A stretch of 64,000 nt of DNA, taken from the NCBI RefSeq assembly GCF_003143555.1, contig NZ_CP029347.1, positions 1,054,001 to 1,118,000 on the forward strand, given 5' to 3'. Position numbers and translations under genes: made by a program. The notes beneath the pieces were generated by a model. The model was not told the origin of the DNA and did not search any database. It was given only the letters and a program-made list of their open reading frames with translations. Shown one piece after another: positions 20,002 through 29,536 of the stretch (position 1 is the first letter of the stretch; every line of letters starts with the position of its first letter). This DNA is from Saliniradius amylolyticus (GTDB taxonomy: Bacteria; Pseudomonadota; Gammaproteobacteria; Enterobacterales; Alteromonadaceae).

Positions 20002-20029
20002 AAAAAAACCGGCCGCAGCCGGTTTTTTT
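20002..20029 (-). terminator. Bidirectional rho-independent terminator
   Basis: A symmetric stem with A7 on one side and T7 on the other (ACCGGC/GCCGGT with CGCA loop). It ends the H-NS-family gene on the minus strand about 10 nt after its stop and insulates moxR. Confidence 0.9.
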
Positions 20030-20038
20030 AAAGATCGA

Positions 20039-20434
20039 TTACACCCGATATTGCTCTAATTGGCCTTTGCCTTTTAGTTCGGCAAACACTTTCGGTGTGC
20101 GGCCGATACCGGTCCAGGTATGTTCCTGACCCTGAGGATCCGTATAACGGTATTTAATGGGCCGTTTTTGACCTTTACCTTTACTTTTCCCTGATTTGGC
20201 CGCTCCGGCTAATTCTTCAGGATCGATGCCCGCTTCCTGCATTTGTTTTAACAGGGCTTCCTTAAGTTGTCTTTTCTTTTCTTCCTCGGCTCGTTGAACC
20301 GCTTCCTGTTCTTTACGCTTTGTAATTACATTATCTAACTTTTCGGCTACTTCCTGTAACTCTTCTACTGACAGCTCTTTTACCGCTCCTTGCAAACGGC
20401 GTCCGTGAGTTAAGATCTTAAGAAATTCAGTCAT
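20039..20434 (-). CDS. H-NS family nucleoid protein
   Basis: 131 aa. An N-terminal helical oligomerisation region of about 75 residues (VEELQEVAEKLDNVITKR, then a Glu/Lys-rich coiled coil) is joined by a basic Lys/Gly/Ser linker to the H-NS DNA-binding domain with YRYTDPQGQEHTWTGIGRT near the C-terminus; the core motif corresponds to TWTGQGRTP of H-NS, with Ile replacing the central Gln. This residue lies in the AT-hook-like loop that reads the minor groove, so DNA preference could differ. It has its own promoter and terminator and is monocistronic. Confidence 0.9.
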   Translation of the reverse strand: MTEFLKILTHGRRLQGAVKELSVEELQEVAEKLDNVITKRKEQEAVQRAEEEKKRQLKEALLKQMQEAGIDPEELAGAAKSGKSKGKGQKRPIKYRYTDPQGQEHTWTGIGRTPKVFAELKGKGQLEQYRV

Positions 20435-20477
20435 GAGTCACCTTAGGTTTATTTTTCTATTAAAAATTAATAGAGAT

Positions 20478-20506
20478 AAAATATAACTAGTTGTCTGATA
20501 TTTCAA
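20478..20506 (-). promoter_or_regulatory. Promoter of the H-NS family gene
   Basis: On the minus strand, TTGAAA (20501-20506) is separated by 17 nt from TATTTT (20478-20483); an overlapping TATATT also exists at 15-nt spacing. The region is strongly AT-rich, as expected for an H-NS-autoregulated promoter. AAGGTG precedes the ATG. Confidence 0.55.
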
Positions 20507-20551
20507 CAAGAAAGGAGACGAAAGTGATGTTTTTGTGCGATTAAATTATTT

Positions 20552-20592
20552 TCGAAAACCAACGGACTGAAAACAGGTCCAGCCCTTTGGTT
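20552..20592 (-). terminator. Terminator-like hairpin after yhbY
   Basis: AAACCAA/TTGGTTT arms with inner GGAC/GTCC pairing directly follow the yhbY stop on the minus strand, ending in TTTT. Confidence 0.6.
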
Positions 20593-20889
20593 TCATTTTT
20601 TAGGTAAACGAATGTTGGGTTCTTTAGCTGGACGATATAAAACCAAAGTGTGCCCAATTATCTGCACATTCACCCCTTGCGTTTCGCGCACAATGGCGTC
20701 GGCAATTAATTGCTTTTCTTGTTTGTCTTCGGTAGGAATCTTAACCTTAATCAGTTCATGGTGGCTAAGAGCTTGATCAATCTCAGCGACGACACCCTCT
20801 GTGAGACCGTTATTCCCCAGTTGCACAACAGGCTTTAGGGAGTGAGCCAGGCCTTTTAAGTACTGCTTTTGTTTCGTGGAAAGCTTCAT
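20593..20889 (-). CDS. yhbY: Ribosome-assembly RNA-binding protein YhbY
   Basis: 98 aa, the normal size. A CRS1-YhbY (CRM) domain protein that binds pre-50S subunits. Visible are LSTKQKQYLKGLAHSLKP at the N-terminus and the loop VQLGNNGLTEGV corresponding to the GxxG RNA-binding loop, with IKVKIPTEDK in the following strand. It is divergent from the rlmE remnant, as in other gammaproteobacteria. Confidence 0.95.
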   Translation of the reverse strand: MKLSTKQKQYLKGLAHSLKPVVQLGNNGLTEGVVAEIDQALSHHELIKVKIPTEDKQEKQLIADAIVRETQGVNVQIIGHTLVLYRPAKEPNIRLPKK

Positions 20890-20974
20890 TAGTGATACAT
20901 TTATTACTATTGCGAGGTTGAAAACCTCTATTTTAACGCCATTAACCCCTTATTCCCAACTACAAATACGACTT

Positions 20975-21564
20975 ACGGTCAAAAAACACGGTTCTGCCAG
21001 AAGTCAGCGTTGCCTGAAAGAGCACTTCGATGAGCAGTATGTTCAAAAAAGTGCAAAAACAAGGCTGGCGGTCCTGGGTCGTATTCGAGCTGGAACAGAT
21101 TCGGGACAAAGACAAACTGATCAAACTGGGGATGACCGTCGTAGATTTGAGGGCGGCATTCAGTGGTTAGTCGCAAGTAACTGCCGGTCTGGTGGGGGAC
21201 AGGGGCCAGGTCATCGCCTGCGATATCTTGCCCATGGGACCCTCGTTAGGCGTGAGCTTTCGGGACGAGGCGTTGCTGGCGCGCATTGGGAGTAAAACAA
21301 TAGAGACAGTGTTGTCCGATATGGCTCCCAGCATGAGTGGCAATGACTCGGTTGATCAAGCTGGTGGAGCTGGCGTTGGATATGTGCCATCAGGTGCTAA
21401 AACCCAATGGCAGTTTTGCGGTCAAAGTATTTCAGGGTGCGGGCATTCACGACTTTTTCAAAGCAGTAAAACAGGCATTTCGGGCGGTAAAGACCCGTAA
21501 ACTCGATTCTTCCCGGGCCTGTTCCCGAGAGGTTTATCTGGTAGCGACAGGCTATAAACTGTAG
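20975..21564 (+). pseudogene. rlmE: Degenerate 23S rRNA U2552 methyltransferase gene
   Basis: Similarity to RlmE (RrmJ/FtsJ) runs through three frames. CLKEHFDEQYVQK is in one frame; then an extra A in the run at 21045-21050 shifts frame to VQKQGWRS through [13 protein letters not shown]; a further shift at about 21360 moves to [13 protein letters not shown] through to the normal C-terminus. Catalytic Lys38 (E. coli numbering) aligns with Glu at 21087-21089. The SAM motif DLGAAPGGW reads DLRAAFSG then TAG at 21168-21170. Five codons corresponding to LQGDF are missing after GVSF, and about 14 nt after VDQ. The likely start reads ACG. Multiple independent lesions make a sequencing error an insufficient explanation. 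Position between yhbY and ftsH is the usual one. Confidence 0.93.
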
Positions 21565-21612
21565 TAGGCTTGGCCCTGCCAAAATGAATTTGTAATAAAC
21601 GAGGTTACAGCG

Positions 21613-23577
21613 TTGAGCGACATGGCAAAAAATCTAATTCTGTGGCTGGTGATCGCCGTTGTATTAATGACGGTGTTCCAAAGCTTTACACCGGGTGAAT
21701 CCCCCGGAAGACAATATTCCTACACTCAATTTATTGATGATGTGAATCAGGGCATGGTGCGCGAGGTGCGTATCGATGGCCGTGAGATTAAGGGCGTGAA
21801 ACGCAGTGGGGAGAACTTTAAGACCTTCCTACCCACGTCGTACGACGAGCATCTACTCAATGATCTGTTGAAAAACGACGTGCGGGTGTACGGCGAGCCT
21901 CCAGAGCAACCCTCGATGCTGGCCAATATATTTATCTCCTGGTTCCCGATGCTGCTGTTGATCGCCGTGTGGATCTTCTTTATGCGTCAGATGCAGGGCG
22001 GCGGTGGCCGTGGTGCTATGTCCTTTGGTAAGAGCAAGGCGCGTTTGCTGGGTGAAGACCAGGTGAAGACCACCTTCGCCGACGTAGCCGGTTGTGACGA
22101 AGCCAAGGAAGAAGTTGTTGAGCTGGTGGACTTTTTGAAAGACCCCTCCAAGTTCCAGAAACTGGGCGGCAAGATACCTAAAGGTGTATTGATGGTAGGG
22201 CCGCCGGGCACCGGTAAGACCCTGCTGGCGAAAGCTATCGCTGGTGAAGCGAAGGTACCGTTTTTCACCATTTCCGGCTCCGATTTTGTGGAGATGTTCG
22301 TGGGTGTCGGTGCCTCCCGGGTGCGGGACATGTTTGAACAAGCCAAGAAGTCGGCTCCCTGTATCATCTTTATTGATGAGATCGATGCGGTCGGTCGTCA
22401 GCGTGGCGCGGGCTTAGGTGGCGGTCACGACGAGCGTGAGCAAACTCTGAACCAGATGTTGGTTGAGATGGACGGCTTCGAAGGTCACGAGGGGATTATC
22501 GTTATCGCCGCTACGAACCGTCCGGATGTGTTGGATCCGGCGCTGTTGCGCCCCGGTCGTTTTGACCGTCAGGTTGTTGTGGCGCTGCCCGATATCCGTG
22601 GGCGAGAACAGATCCTCAAAGTTCACATGCGCAAGATCCCTGTTGCCGATAATGTGGATGCCAGCGTCGTTGCGCGGGGCACGCCAGGCTTCTCCGGTGC
22701 CGATTTAGCTAACCTAGTGAATGAAGCCGCTCTATTTGCCGCTCGAGCTAACAAGCGACTGGTCGCGATGGAAGAGTTTGATCGGGCCAAGGACAAGATC
22801 ATGATGGGCGCCGAGCGCAAGTCCATGGTAATGACCGAGGACGAGAAGGAAATGACCGCCTATCACGAAGCGGGCCATGCGATCGTCGGACGATTGGTAC
22901 CGGAGCATGACCCTGTCTATAAGGTGTCGATTATCCCCCGTGGCCGTGCATTGGGTGTGACCATGTATCTGCCTGAACAAGACAGATTCAGCTACACCAA
23001 ACAGCATATTGAAAGCATGATTTCGAGCTTGTATGGCGGTCGGATCGCAGAGCAGGTCATCTATGGCGATGATAAGGTTACCACCGGTGCTTCCAATGAC
23101 ATTGAGAAGGCCACAGACCTGGCTCGCAAGATGGTCACCCAATGGGGATTGTCCAATAAAATGGGACCGATGCTGTACGCCGAGGAAGAAGGTGAGGTGT
23201 TCTTGGGTAAGAGTATGTCCAAGGCCTCGCACATGTCTGATGACACGGCCCGTGCCATTGACGCGGAAATTAAGGCAGTGATCGACAGTAATTATGAGCG
23301 GGCCTATAAGATCTTGAATGAAAATATGGACATTCTCCATGCCATGAAAGATGCGTTGATGAAGTATGAAACCATCGACGCCAAGCAGATCGACGATCTG
23401 ATGGCTCGTCGTGACGTTCGTCCTCCTCAGGATTGGGATAATGATAATGACCGTCCGACAGGCAGTGCACCAACCGGTGACGGCAATAAAGCCGATGACG
23501 AGACTAAAGACGACAAGAGCAGCGACGAGGATAAAGGTCGTTCGGATGTTGGTAAGCCCGGCGATCTGCCAAGTTAA
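21613..23577 (+). CDS. ftsH: ATP-dependent zinc metalloprotease FtsH
   Basis: 654 aa. Membrane-anchored AAA+ protease degrading LpxC, sigma-32, SecY and damaged membrane proteins. Two N-terminal membrane helices (residues of about 5-24 and 105-125) flank a periplasmic domain. Walker A GPPGTGKT lies near residue 200, then the pore motif [10 protein letters not shown], second region of homology, and zinc site HEAGH near residue 420. The tail is long, acidic and low-complexity. I use the TTG at 21613 because GAGG lies 8 nt upstream; the ATG three codons later gives the E. coli-like MAKNLILWL and may also be used. Confidence 0.97.
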   Translation: MSDMAKNLILWLVIAVVLMTVFQSFTPGESPGRQYSYTQFIDDVNQGMVREVRIDGREIKGVKRSGENFKTFLPTSYDEHLLNDLLKNDVRVYGEPPEQPSMLANIFISWFPMLLLIAVWIFFMRQMQGGGGRGAMSFGKSKARLLGEDQVKTTFADVAGCDEAKEEVVELVDFLKDPSKFQKLGGKIPKGVLMVGPPGTGKTLLAKAIAGEAKVPFFTISGSDFVEMFVGVGASRVRDMFEQAKKSAPCIIFIDEIDAVGRQRGAGLGGGHDEREQTLNQMLVEMDGFEGHEGIIVIAATNRPDVLDPALLRPGRFDRQVVVALPDIRGREQILKVHMRKIPVADNVDASVVARGTPGFSGADLANLVNEAALFAARANKRLVAMEEFDRAKDKIMMGAERKSMVMTEDEKEMTAYHEAGHAIVGRLVPEHDPVYKVSIIPRGRALGVTMYLPEQDRFSYTKQHIESMISSLYGGRIAEQVIYGDDKVTTGASNDIEKATDLARKMVTQWGLSNKMGPMLYAEEEGEVFLGKSMSKASHMSDDTARAIDAEIKAVIDSNYERAYKILNENMDILHAMKDALMKYETIDAKQIDDLMARRDVRPPQDWDNDNDRPTGSAPTGDGNKADDETKDDKSSDEDKGRSDVGKPGDLPS

Positions 23578-23636
23578 TTTCATCTAATATCAAGGGGTGC
23601 GCACAGTGCCCCTTCCCATTTCCAATAATAATCATC

Positions 23637-24473
23637 ATGCAATTTGGACAGAAAGCACTCAGCCTCGACCTGCCCCGGGTTATGGGCATTTTAAATGTTA
23701 CTCCTGACTCATTTTCTGACGGTGGTCAGTTCAACTCGCTGGAGCAGGCGATTCGCCATGCGGATAAAATGTTGTCGGAAGGAGCTGACATGATCGATGT
23801 GGGCGGAGAGTCTACTCGCCCCGGCGCACAGGAAGTTGGAGTGCAGGAAGAATTGGATCGGGTCATTCCGGTGATCGAAGCCATCCGTGAGCGATTCGAT
23901 ACGATTATCTCGGTGGATACCAGTAAACCTGAGGTGATGACACAAGCCGTACAGGCCGGTGCCGGGCTCATCAACGATGTGCGTGCCTTGCAGGTGCCAG
24001 GGGCGTTGCAAGCGGCGGCAAAAACCGACGTAGCGGTGTGTTTGATGCACATGCAAGGCCAGCCGAAAACCATGCAGCAGAAACCACAATACGATGATGT
24101 GGTTGAGCAGGTCAGCGTTTTTCTAAAGCAGCGTATTCAAGCTTGTGAAGAAGCCGGTATCGACAGACGCCGTTTGGTTCTGGATCCGGGATTCGGTTTC
24201 GGTAAAACGCTGCAACATAATTATCAGCTACTCCATCAATTGGCACAGTTAAAGGCGTTAGAACTGCCCATTCTTGCAGGACTGTCCCGCAAGTCTATGC
24301 TGGGTAAGTTACTCCAGCTTTCTGCCGGTGAAACCCAGGCTGCCAGTCTGTCGGCGGCCGTGATGGCGATGATCAATGGTGCACGAATTCTCAGAGTGCA
24401 CGATGTGGCGCCGACGGCTCAGGCGCTTCGAGTGGCCTGGGTAGCGCTTGACCCAAGCCAGTTGGATGATTGA
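23637..24473 (+). CDS. folP: Dihydropteroate synthase
   Basis: 278 aa. Joins p-aminobenzoate to dihydropterin pyrophosphate in folate synthesis; sulfonamide target. Motifs are MGILNVTPDSFSDGGQF for the first loop, the conserved GGESTRPGA, DPGFGFGKT, and the SRKSMLGKL loop. It lies between ftsH and glmM, the standard arrangement. Confidence 0.97.
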   Translation: MQFGQKALSLDLPRVMGILNVTPDSFSDGGQFNSLEQAIRHADKMLSEGADMIDVGGESTRPGAQEVGVQEELDRVIPVIEAIRERFDTIISVDTSKPEVMTQAVQAGAGLINDVRALQVPGALQAAAKTDVAVCLMHMQGQPKTMQQKPQYDDVVEQVSVFLKQRIQACEEAGIDRRRLVLDPGFGFGKTLQHNYQLLHQLAQLKALELPILAGLSRKSMLGKLLQLSAGETQAASLSAAVMAMINGARILRVHDVAPTAQALRVAWVALDPSQLDD

Positions 24474-24493
24474 GTTTTTAAGAGGATCTTACA

Positions 24494-25837
24494 TTGAGTC
24501 AGCGTAAATATTTCGGCACTGATGGTATTCGGGGTAAAGTGGGTGAAAGTGCCATCAACCCCGAGTTTGTAACTAAGCTGGGTTGGGCCGCGGGTCGTAT
24601 TCTTGCCGGACGCGGAACCAATAAAGTGCTTATTGGTAAAGACACTCGCATCTCAGGGTACATGCTGGAATCGGCGTTGGAATCCGGCCTCTCCGCTGCC
24701 GGCATCAATATTGGTTTGTTGGGACCTATGCCAACGCCCGCCATAGCCTACCTGACTAAAACCTTCCGTTCAGAGGCGGGAATTGTGATCAGTGCCTCTC
24801 ATAACCCTTACTATGACAACGGCATTAAGTTCTTCTCATCGGATGGCTTCAAGTTGGACGACGATCTTGAGCTGGCAATAGAACGGCAAATGGAACAGCC
24901 TATGCAGTGCGTCGCATCCGATAAACTGGGTAAAGCAACCCGGATTGACGATGCCGCTGGTCGTTATATCGAGTTTTGTAAAGGCACTTTCCCCTCAGAG
25001 TTGTCACTGGAAGGTCTTAAGATCGTGGTAGATTGTGCCCATGGCGCGACCTACCATATTGCCCCCAATGTGCTCCGCGAGTTGGGTGCTGAGGTGCTCA
25101 CTCTGGGCGTGAATCCGGATGGGCTGAACATCAATGACAACGTCGGTGCTACCTCGCTGGATGCCGTGCGTGCCAAAGTGCTTGAAGAAAAAGCCGACCT
25201 GGGCTTCGCATTGGATGGCGATGGTGACCGTATCATGTTGGTGGACCACAAAGGCCACATTGTCGATGGCGATGAAATTGTCTATATCATTGCCCGGGAT
25301 GCGCTTAAATTTGGCAATATGCAGGGTGGCGTTGTCGGTACCCTGATGAGCAACCTGGGTCTGGAGCAGGCACTGGCCAAGTTATCGATTCCTTTTGAGC
25401 GTAGCAAGGTCGGCGATCGTTACGTCATGGAACTGCTTCATCAGCGAGGCTGGAAGATCGGGGGAGAGAATTCCGGCCATGTTCTGAATCTTAATATGGC
25501 GTCCACCGGCGATGGTATAGTGGCGGGCTTGCAGGTATTGGCGTCCATGTTGCATTCTGGACTCAGCTTATACGAACTGCGTCAGGGAATGGAAAAGCTG
25601 CCACAAAAGCTGATCAATGTTCGATTCCAGTCCGGGCAAAAGCCCCTTGAAGCCGAGGGGGTTCAACAGGCGGTGAGTCGCGCCGAGTCGGAGTTGGGCG
25701 ACGCGGGCCGTGTATTGCTGCGTAAGAGTGGTACGGAGCCTTTGATCCGGGTGATGGTGGAAGCCAATGAAGTGCATCACGCCGAGCATTGGTCAGGCTA
25801 TATTGCCGACGCGGTACGAAAAGTAACCGGACAGTAG
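24494..25837 (+). CDS. glmM: Phosphoglucosamine mutase
   Basis: 447 aa. Converts glucosamine 6-phosphate to glucosamine 1-phosphate for UDP-GlcNAc, hence peptidoglycan and LPS. Active-site serine loop [16 protein letters not shown] near residue 102, metal loop LDGDGDRIM near 242, sugar loop GGENSGH, phosphate-binding loop [12 protein letters not shown]. The start is TTG at 24494 with AGAGGATC upstream; no ATG near that position preserves the family N-terminus [13 protein letters not shown]. Follows folP by 20 nt. Confidence 0.97.
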   Translation: MSQRKYFGTDGIRGKVGESAINPEFVTKLGWAAGRILAGRGTNKVLIGKDTRISGYMLESALESGLSAAGINIGLLGPMPTPAIAYLTKTFRSEAGIVISASHNPYYDNGIKFFSSDGFKLDDDLELAIERQMEQPMQCVASDKLGKATRIDDAAGRYIEFCKGTFPSELSLEGLKIVVDCAHGATYHIAPNVLRELGAEVLTLGVNPDGLNINDNVGATSLDAVRAKVLEEKADLGFALDGDGDRIMLVDHKGHIVDGDEIVYIIARDALKFGNMQGGVVGTLMSNLGLEQALAKLSIPFERSKVGDRYVMELLHQRGWKIGGENSGHVLNLNMASTGDGIVAGLQVLASMLHSGLSLYELRQGMEKLPQKLINVRFQSGQKPLEAEGVQQAVSRAESELGDAGRVLLRKSGTEPLIRVMVEANEVHHAEHWSGYIADAVRKVTGQ

Positions 25838-25856
25838 TTCTACGACGGTGGCGTGC

Positions 25857-25885
25857 TTGTATATTGGCGCAGGCTTGGGTAAACT
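25857..25885 (+). promoter_or_regulatory. Probable tpiA-secG promoter
   Basis: TTGTAT (25857-25862) and TAAACT (25880-25885) are 17 nt apart in the glmM-tpiA gap, about 55 nt before the tpiA start. Confidence 0.5.
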
Positions 25886-25940
25886 CTCGCGCGCTTCCCA
25901 TCGTGCATATCATGATCCTTTGGGAGGATAAGGAGTCGCT

Positions 25941-26690
25941 ATGACAACACAAAGCAGACAACCATTGGTCGCTGGTAACTGGAAGATGAACGGTAACCTG
26001 ACATTGGCTGAGTCTCTGGCTGATGGCATTGAGCAGGCCGAATTGCAAGTGACTGAAGTGGTGGTGTGTCCTCCTTTCCCGTATCTGGCGGCCTTATCCA
26101 AGCGAACATTGACCTTGGGAGCGCAAGATGTGAGCGCTTGCGAGAGTGGCGCTTACACCGGTGATGTGAGTGCTGCAATGCTCAATGAGATGGGCTGCCG
26201 CTATGTCATTGTCGGTCATTCTGAACGCCGCGACGGCCATCAGGAAAGCAATGCGCTGGTGGGAGAGAAAGCGGCGCAAGCACTGAGTCAAGGGTTAACA
26301 CCCATTGTCTGTGTCGGTGAGTCTGAGCAGACTCGTCAGGCAGGGCTGGTAGAAAGTCATATTGCCGAGCAGTTGAAAGCAATAGTGGACAGCATTGGTG
26401 GTGAGGCTATCGCCAAGATTGTTATCGCTTACGAGCCCATTTGGGCCATAGGTACCGGTCAAACGGCAACACCGGAACAGGCGCAGGCGGTGCACCGGTT
26501 TATTCGTGGTTATCTGGCCGAGGTCGACCCCGCCGCAGCCGCGAAGATACGTATTTTATACGGTGGCAGTGTTAAAGGTAGCAATGCGGCCGAGTTGTTT
26601 GCCCAGCCCGATGTGGACGGTGGTCTGATTGGTGGGGCGAGTTTGAAAGTGGATGAATTTTTAACGATTTGCCAAGCGGCAAACGCATAG
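25941..26690 (+). CDS. tpiA: Triosephosphate isomerase
   Basis: 249 aa. Interconverts dihydroxyacetone phosphate and glyceraldehyde 3-phosphate. Catalytic Lys is in AGNWKMNG, His in IVGHSERR, Glu in AYEPIWAIGTG, and the phosphate loop is LYGGSVKGSN. AAGGAG precedes the ATG. The tpiA-secG pairing is conserved in this group. Confidence 0.97.
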   Translation: MTTQSRQPLVAGNWKMNGNLTLAESLADGIEQAELQVTEVVVCPPFPYLAALSKRTLTLGAQDVSACESGAYTGDVSAAMLNEMGCRYVIVGHSERRDGHQESNALVGEKAAQALSQGLTPIVCVGESEQTRQAGLVESHIAEQLKAIVDSIGGEAIAKIVIAYEPIWAIGTGQTATPEQAQAVHRFIRGYLAEVDPAAAAKIRILYGGSVKGSNAAELFAQPDVDGGLIGGASLKVDEFLTICQAANA

Positions 26691-26699
26691 AGGTAAAGC

Positions 26700-27056
26700 A
26701 TGCTTTACGAAGTATTATTGGTAGCTTATTTGCTGGTGGCTCTTGCCCTGGTGGGTCTAGTACTGCTTCAGCGCGGTAAAGGCGCCGACATGGGAGCGTC
26801 TTTCGGCGCGGGATCTTCGGGCACTGTCTTTGGGTCAACGGGGGCCGGTAATTTTCTGACCCGCGCCACGGCCGTTCTGGCCACGTTGTTCTTCGGTATT
26901 AGCTTGATTCTTGGGGCAATGACCTCGCAAGAAGACAAGCAAGGTGATGAGTGGCAGAACCTGGAGGTGCCAGCGTCAGAAGAGAGTACAGCTAAGCCTG
27001 CCGATAGCGACGTGCCTGCATCGGAAGGCGGCAACAGCTCGGATGTACCTCAGTAA
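26700..27056 (+). CDS. secG: Preprotein translocase subunit SecG
   Basis: 118 aa. Two membrane helices flank the conserved cytoplasmic segment LQRGKGADMGASFGAGSS, with GSTGAGNFLTR after it. The C-terminal 40 residues are polar, acidic and low-complexity. AGAGG lies before the ATG. The tRNA-Leu gene begins 11 nt downstream, so the tRNA may be processed from the secG transcript. Confidence 0.95.
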   Translation: MLYEVLLVAYLLVALALVGLVLLQRGKGADMGASFGAGSSGTVFGSTGAGNFLTRATAVLATLFFGISLILGAMTSQEDKQGDEWQNLEVPASEESTAKPADSDVPASEGGNSSDVPQ

Positions 27057-27067
27057 TAATCAGATTC

Positions 27068-27154
27068 GCGGATGTGCTGGAATTGGTAGACAGGCAACGT
27101 TGAGGTCGTTGTGTGCGCAAGCACGTGAGAGTTCAAGTCTCTCCATCCGCACCA
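27068..27154 (+). tRNA. tRNA-Leu (anticodon GAG)
   Basis: 87 nt with a full cloverleaf: acceptor GCGGATG/CATCCGC, anticodon stem CAACG/CGTTG, 7-nt loop with GAG at 27102-27104, a long variable arm as in class II leucine tRNAs, T-arm GAGAGTTCAAGTCTCTC, discriminator A and encoded CCA. Corresponds to leuU, which follows secG in E. coli. Confidence 0.97.
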
Positions 27155-27160
27155 TTTATA

Positions 27161-27186
27161 AAGCCCGGCTTAAGCCGGGTTTTTTG
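27161..27186 (+). terminator. Rho-independent terminator after tRNA-Leu
   Basis: CCCGGC/GCCGGG stem with a TTAA loop followed by six T residues, 7 nt after the tRNA CCA. Confidence 0.9.
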
Positions 27187-27287
27187 TCGCTAAAATTTGT
27201 CATGTAAATGCCCTGTTTTTACCGTCTTTGAGCCGCTATACTATCGGCCGCGTTAAAAAGCGAAGAAACCTAAAGTAAACAGTAAAA

Positions 27288-27303
27288 GAGTCCCATAGGA
27301 CTC
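27288..27303 (+). promoter_or_regulatory. Hairpin in pnp leader
   Basis: GAGTCC/GGACTC stem with CATA loop, 16 nt before the pnp start and directly ahead of its ribosome binding site. E. coli pnp is autoregulated through RNase III cleavage of a leader stem; this stem is much shorter, so an equivalent role is inference. Confidence 0.45.
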
Positions 27304-27319
27304 GTAAAAGGAAGAAACA

Positions 27320-29437
27320 GTGACTCCGATTACAAAAACATTTGAATACGGTCAACATAAAGTAACCTTAGAAACCGGCGTAATTGCCCGTCAGGCGACG
27401 GCTGCCGTGATGGCCAGTATGGATGATACCTCGGTTCTGGTAACCGTGGTTGGTAAGAAAGAAGCCAAGCCCGATCAGAGCTTTTTCCCATTAACCGTGA
27501 ACTATCAGGAAAAAACCTACGCTGCGGGTAAGATCCCTGGCGGTTTTTTCAAGCGCGAAGGGCGCCCTGCAGAGCACGAAACCCTGATTGCGCGTCTGAT
27601 CGACCGTCCTATCCGCCCCTTATTTCCGGAAGGCTTTAAAAACGAAGTTCAGGTCGTCATTACCGTTGTTTCCGCTAACCCGGATATCCCGACTGATATC
27701 GTTTCCATGATCGGAACTTCTGCCGCTTTGGCGATTTCCGGTATCCCGTTCAGCGGTCCTATCGGTGCTGCCCGTGTGGGATATAAGGACGGCCAGTACA
27801 TCCTGAACACTCGTGTGTCCGAGCAGGAAGAGTCCGAGTTGGACCTGGTGGTTGCCGGTACAGAAAGTGCCGTACTGATGGTGGAATCTGAAGCCGACGT
27901 ACTGCCTGAAGAGACCATGCTGGGTGCCGTTATGTACGGTCACGAGCAGATGCAAACCGTGGTAGGTGCAGTGAATGAATTCGCCGCCGAGGTCAATACG
28001 CCTAAGTGGGATTGGCAACCTGAAGCGGAAAATACTGAGCTAAAAGCCAAGATCAAAGAGATGGCGGAAGCGGACATGACCGCCGCTTACCAGATTTCCG
28101 ATAAACTGGAACGTAAAGATGCGGTAACCGCTTTGACCGACAAAGTGGTTGAGCAAATTACCGCAGAAGATGAAGAGCAAGACCCAAAAGAAGTTGCCGA
28201 CCTGCTGCACGAGCTGGAAAGTGATGTGGTACGTAGCCGCATTCTGAAAGGTGAGCCTCGCATCGATGGTCGCGATCCTAAAATGGTACGTGCCTTGAAT
28301 GTGGGCACAGGCATTCTGCCTCGCACCCATGGCTCAGCGCTGTTCACCCGCGGTGAAACTCAGGCGTTAGTGGCTGCCACTCTGGGTACTGAGCGTGACG
28401 CTCAGATGATCGATGAACTGGGCGGCATGACCAACAACCGCTTTATGCTGCACTACAACTTCCCTCCCTATTGTGTGGGTGAAACCGGCATGATGGGCTC
28501 GCCCAAGCGCCGTGAAATCGGTCACGGTCGTTTAGCGAAGCGTGGCATTCAGGCGGTTATGCCGTCGGAAGAAGAATTCCCCTATGTGGTACGAGTGGTT
28601 TCCGAAATCACAGAGTCGAATGGCTCTTCTTCTATGGCCTCAGTATGTGGTACCTCTCTGGCGTTGATGGATGCCGGTGTGCCTATCAAGTCTTCCGTAG
28701 CGGGTATTGCCATGGGCTTGGTGAAAAGCGATGATAACTTCGTGGTATTGTCAGACATTCTGGGTGACGAAGACCACCTGGGCGATATGGACTTTAAAGT
28801 AGCCGGTACCAGCGACGGTGTGACTGCTTTGCAGATGGATATCAAGATCGAAGGTATCACTCAGGAAATCATGCAGATTGCCCTGAAGCAGGCCAAAGAA
28901 GCTCGTCTGCACATTCTGAGTGTGATGGACGAAGCGATCGGTTCTCACCGTGAAGAGCTGTCTGATTTTGCTCCGCGTATCTACAGTCTGAAGATCGATC
29001 AGGACAAGATCCGTGATGTTATTGGTAAAGGCGGTGCCACTATCCGCTCGATTACCGAAGAGAGCGATACCAACATCGAGATCGAAGACGACGGTACCAT
29101 TAAGATTTTTGCTACCGAGCGGGCCAAGGCACAGATCGCCATTGACCGTATCGAGGGCTTAACGGCCGATGTGGAAGTCGGTAAGACCTACAATGGTGTC
29201 GTGAAGCGCATCGTTGACTTTGGTGCCTTTGTGGAAGTGTTACCAGGTAAAGAAGGTCTGGTACATATTTCACAGATCGCTCACGAGCGTGTGAATAAGG
29301 TTACCGACTACCTGAAAGAAGGTCAGAACGTAGATGTGAAGGTGATGGAAATCGACCGTCAGGGCCGTATTCGCCTGAGCATGAAAGAGCTGCTGGAAAA
29401 GCCGCAGGCTGAGACCTCCGAAAGTTCAGACAGCTAA
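27320..29437 (+). CDS. pnp: Polyribonucleotide nucleotidyltransferase (PNPase)
   Basis: 705 aa. Phosphorolytic 3'-5' exoribonuclease and degradosome component. Two RNase PH domains are separated by a helical linker; a KH domain ([13 protein letters not shown]) lies near residues 560-600 and an S1 domain ([17 protein letters not shown]) near 620-690. The active-site region has [20 protein letters not shown]. The start is GTG with AAGGA about 8 nt upstream. nlpI follows as usual, but rpsO, which normally precedes pnp, is not here. Confidence 0.97.
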   Translation: MTPITKTFEYGQHKVTLETGVIARQATAAVMASMDDTSVLVTVVGKKEAKPDQSFFPLTVNYQEKTYAAGKIPGGFFKREGRPAEHETLIARLIDRPIRPLFPEGFKNEVQVVITVVSANPDIPTDIVSMIGTSAALAISGIPFSGPIGAARVGYKDGQYILNTRVSEQEESELDLVVAGTESAVLMVESEADVLPEETMLGAVMYGHEQMQTVVGAVNEFAAEVNTPKWDWQPEAENTELKAKIKEMAEADMTAAYQISDKLERKDAVTALTDKVVEQITAEDEEQDPKEVADLLHELESDVVRSRILKGEPRIDGRDPKMVRALNVGTGILPRTHGSALFTRGETQALVAATLGTERDAQMIDELGGMTNNRFMLHYNFPPYCVGETGMMGSPKRREIGHGRLAKRGIQAVMPSEEEFPYVVRVVSEITESNGSSSMASVCGTSLALMDAGVPIKSSVAGIAMGLVKSDDNFVVLSDILGDEDHLGDMDFKVAGTSDGVTALQMDIKIEGITQEIMQIALKQAKEARLHILSVMDEAIGSHREELSDFAPRIYSLKIDQDKIRDVIGKGGATIRSITEESDTNIEIEDDGTIKIFATERAKAQIAIDRIEGLTADVEVGKTYNGVVKRIVDFGAFVEVLPGKEGLVHISQIAHERVNKVTDYLKEGQNVDVKVMEIDRQGRIRLSMKELLEKPQAETSESSDS

Positions 29438-29481
29438 TTACCGTGGCGGTCGACAGGACCGTCGCAGTAGTAATACACAGC

Positions 29482-29513
29482 AAAAAATGGCATCCTCAGG
29501 GTGCCATTTTTTT
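29482..29513 (+). terminator. Rho-independent terminator of pnp
   Basis: ATGGCATCC/GGGTGCCAT stem, TCA loop, flanked by A6 and T7, 45 nt after the pnp stop. Confidence 0.92.
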
Positions 29514-29536
29514 ATACGGCGACTTACCTTTAGATT

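Noticed and set aside
22732-23583. 283-codon minus-strand open frame inside ftsH
   Set aside because: Antisense shadow of the highly conserved protease domain.
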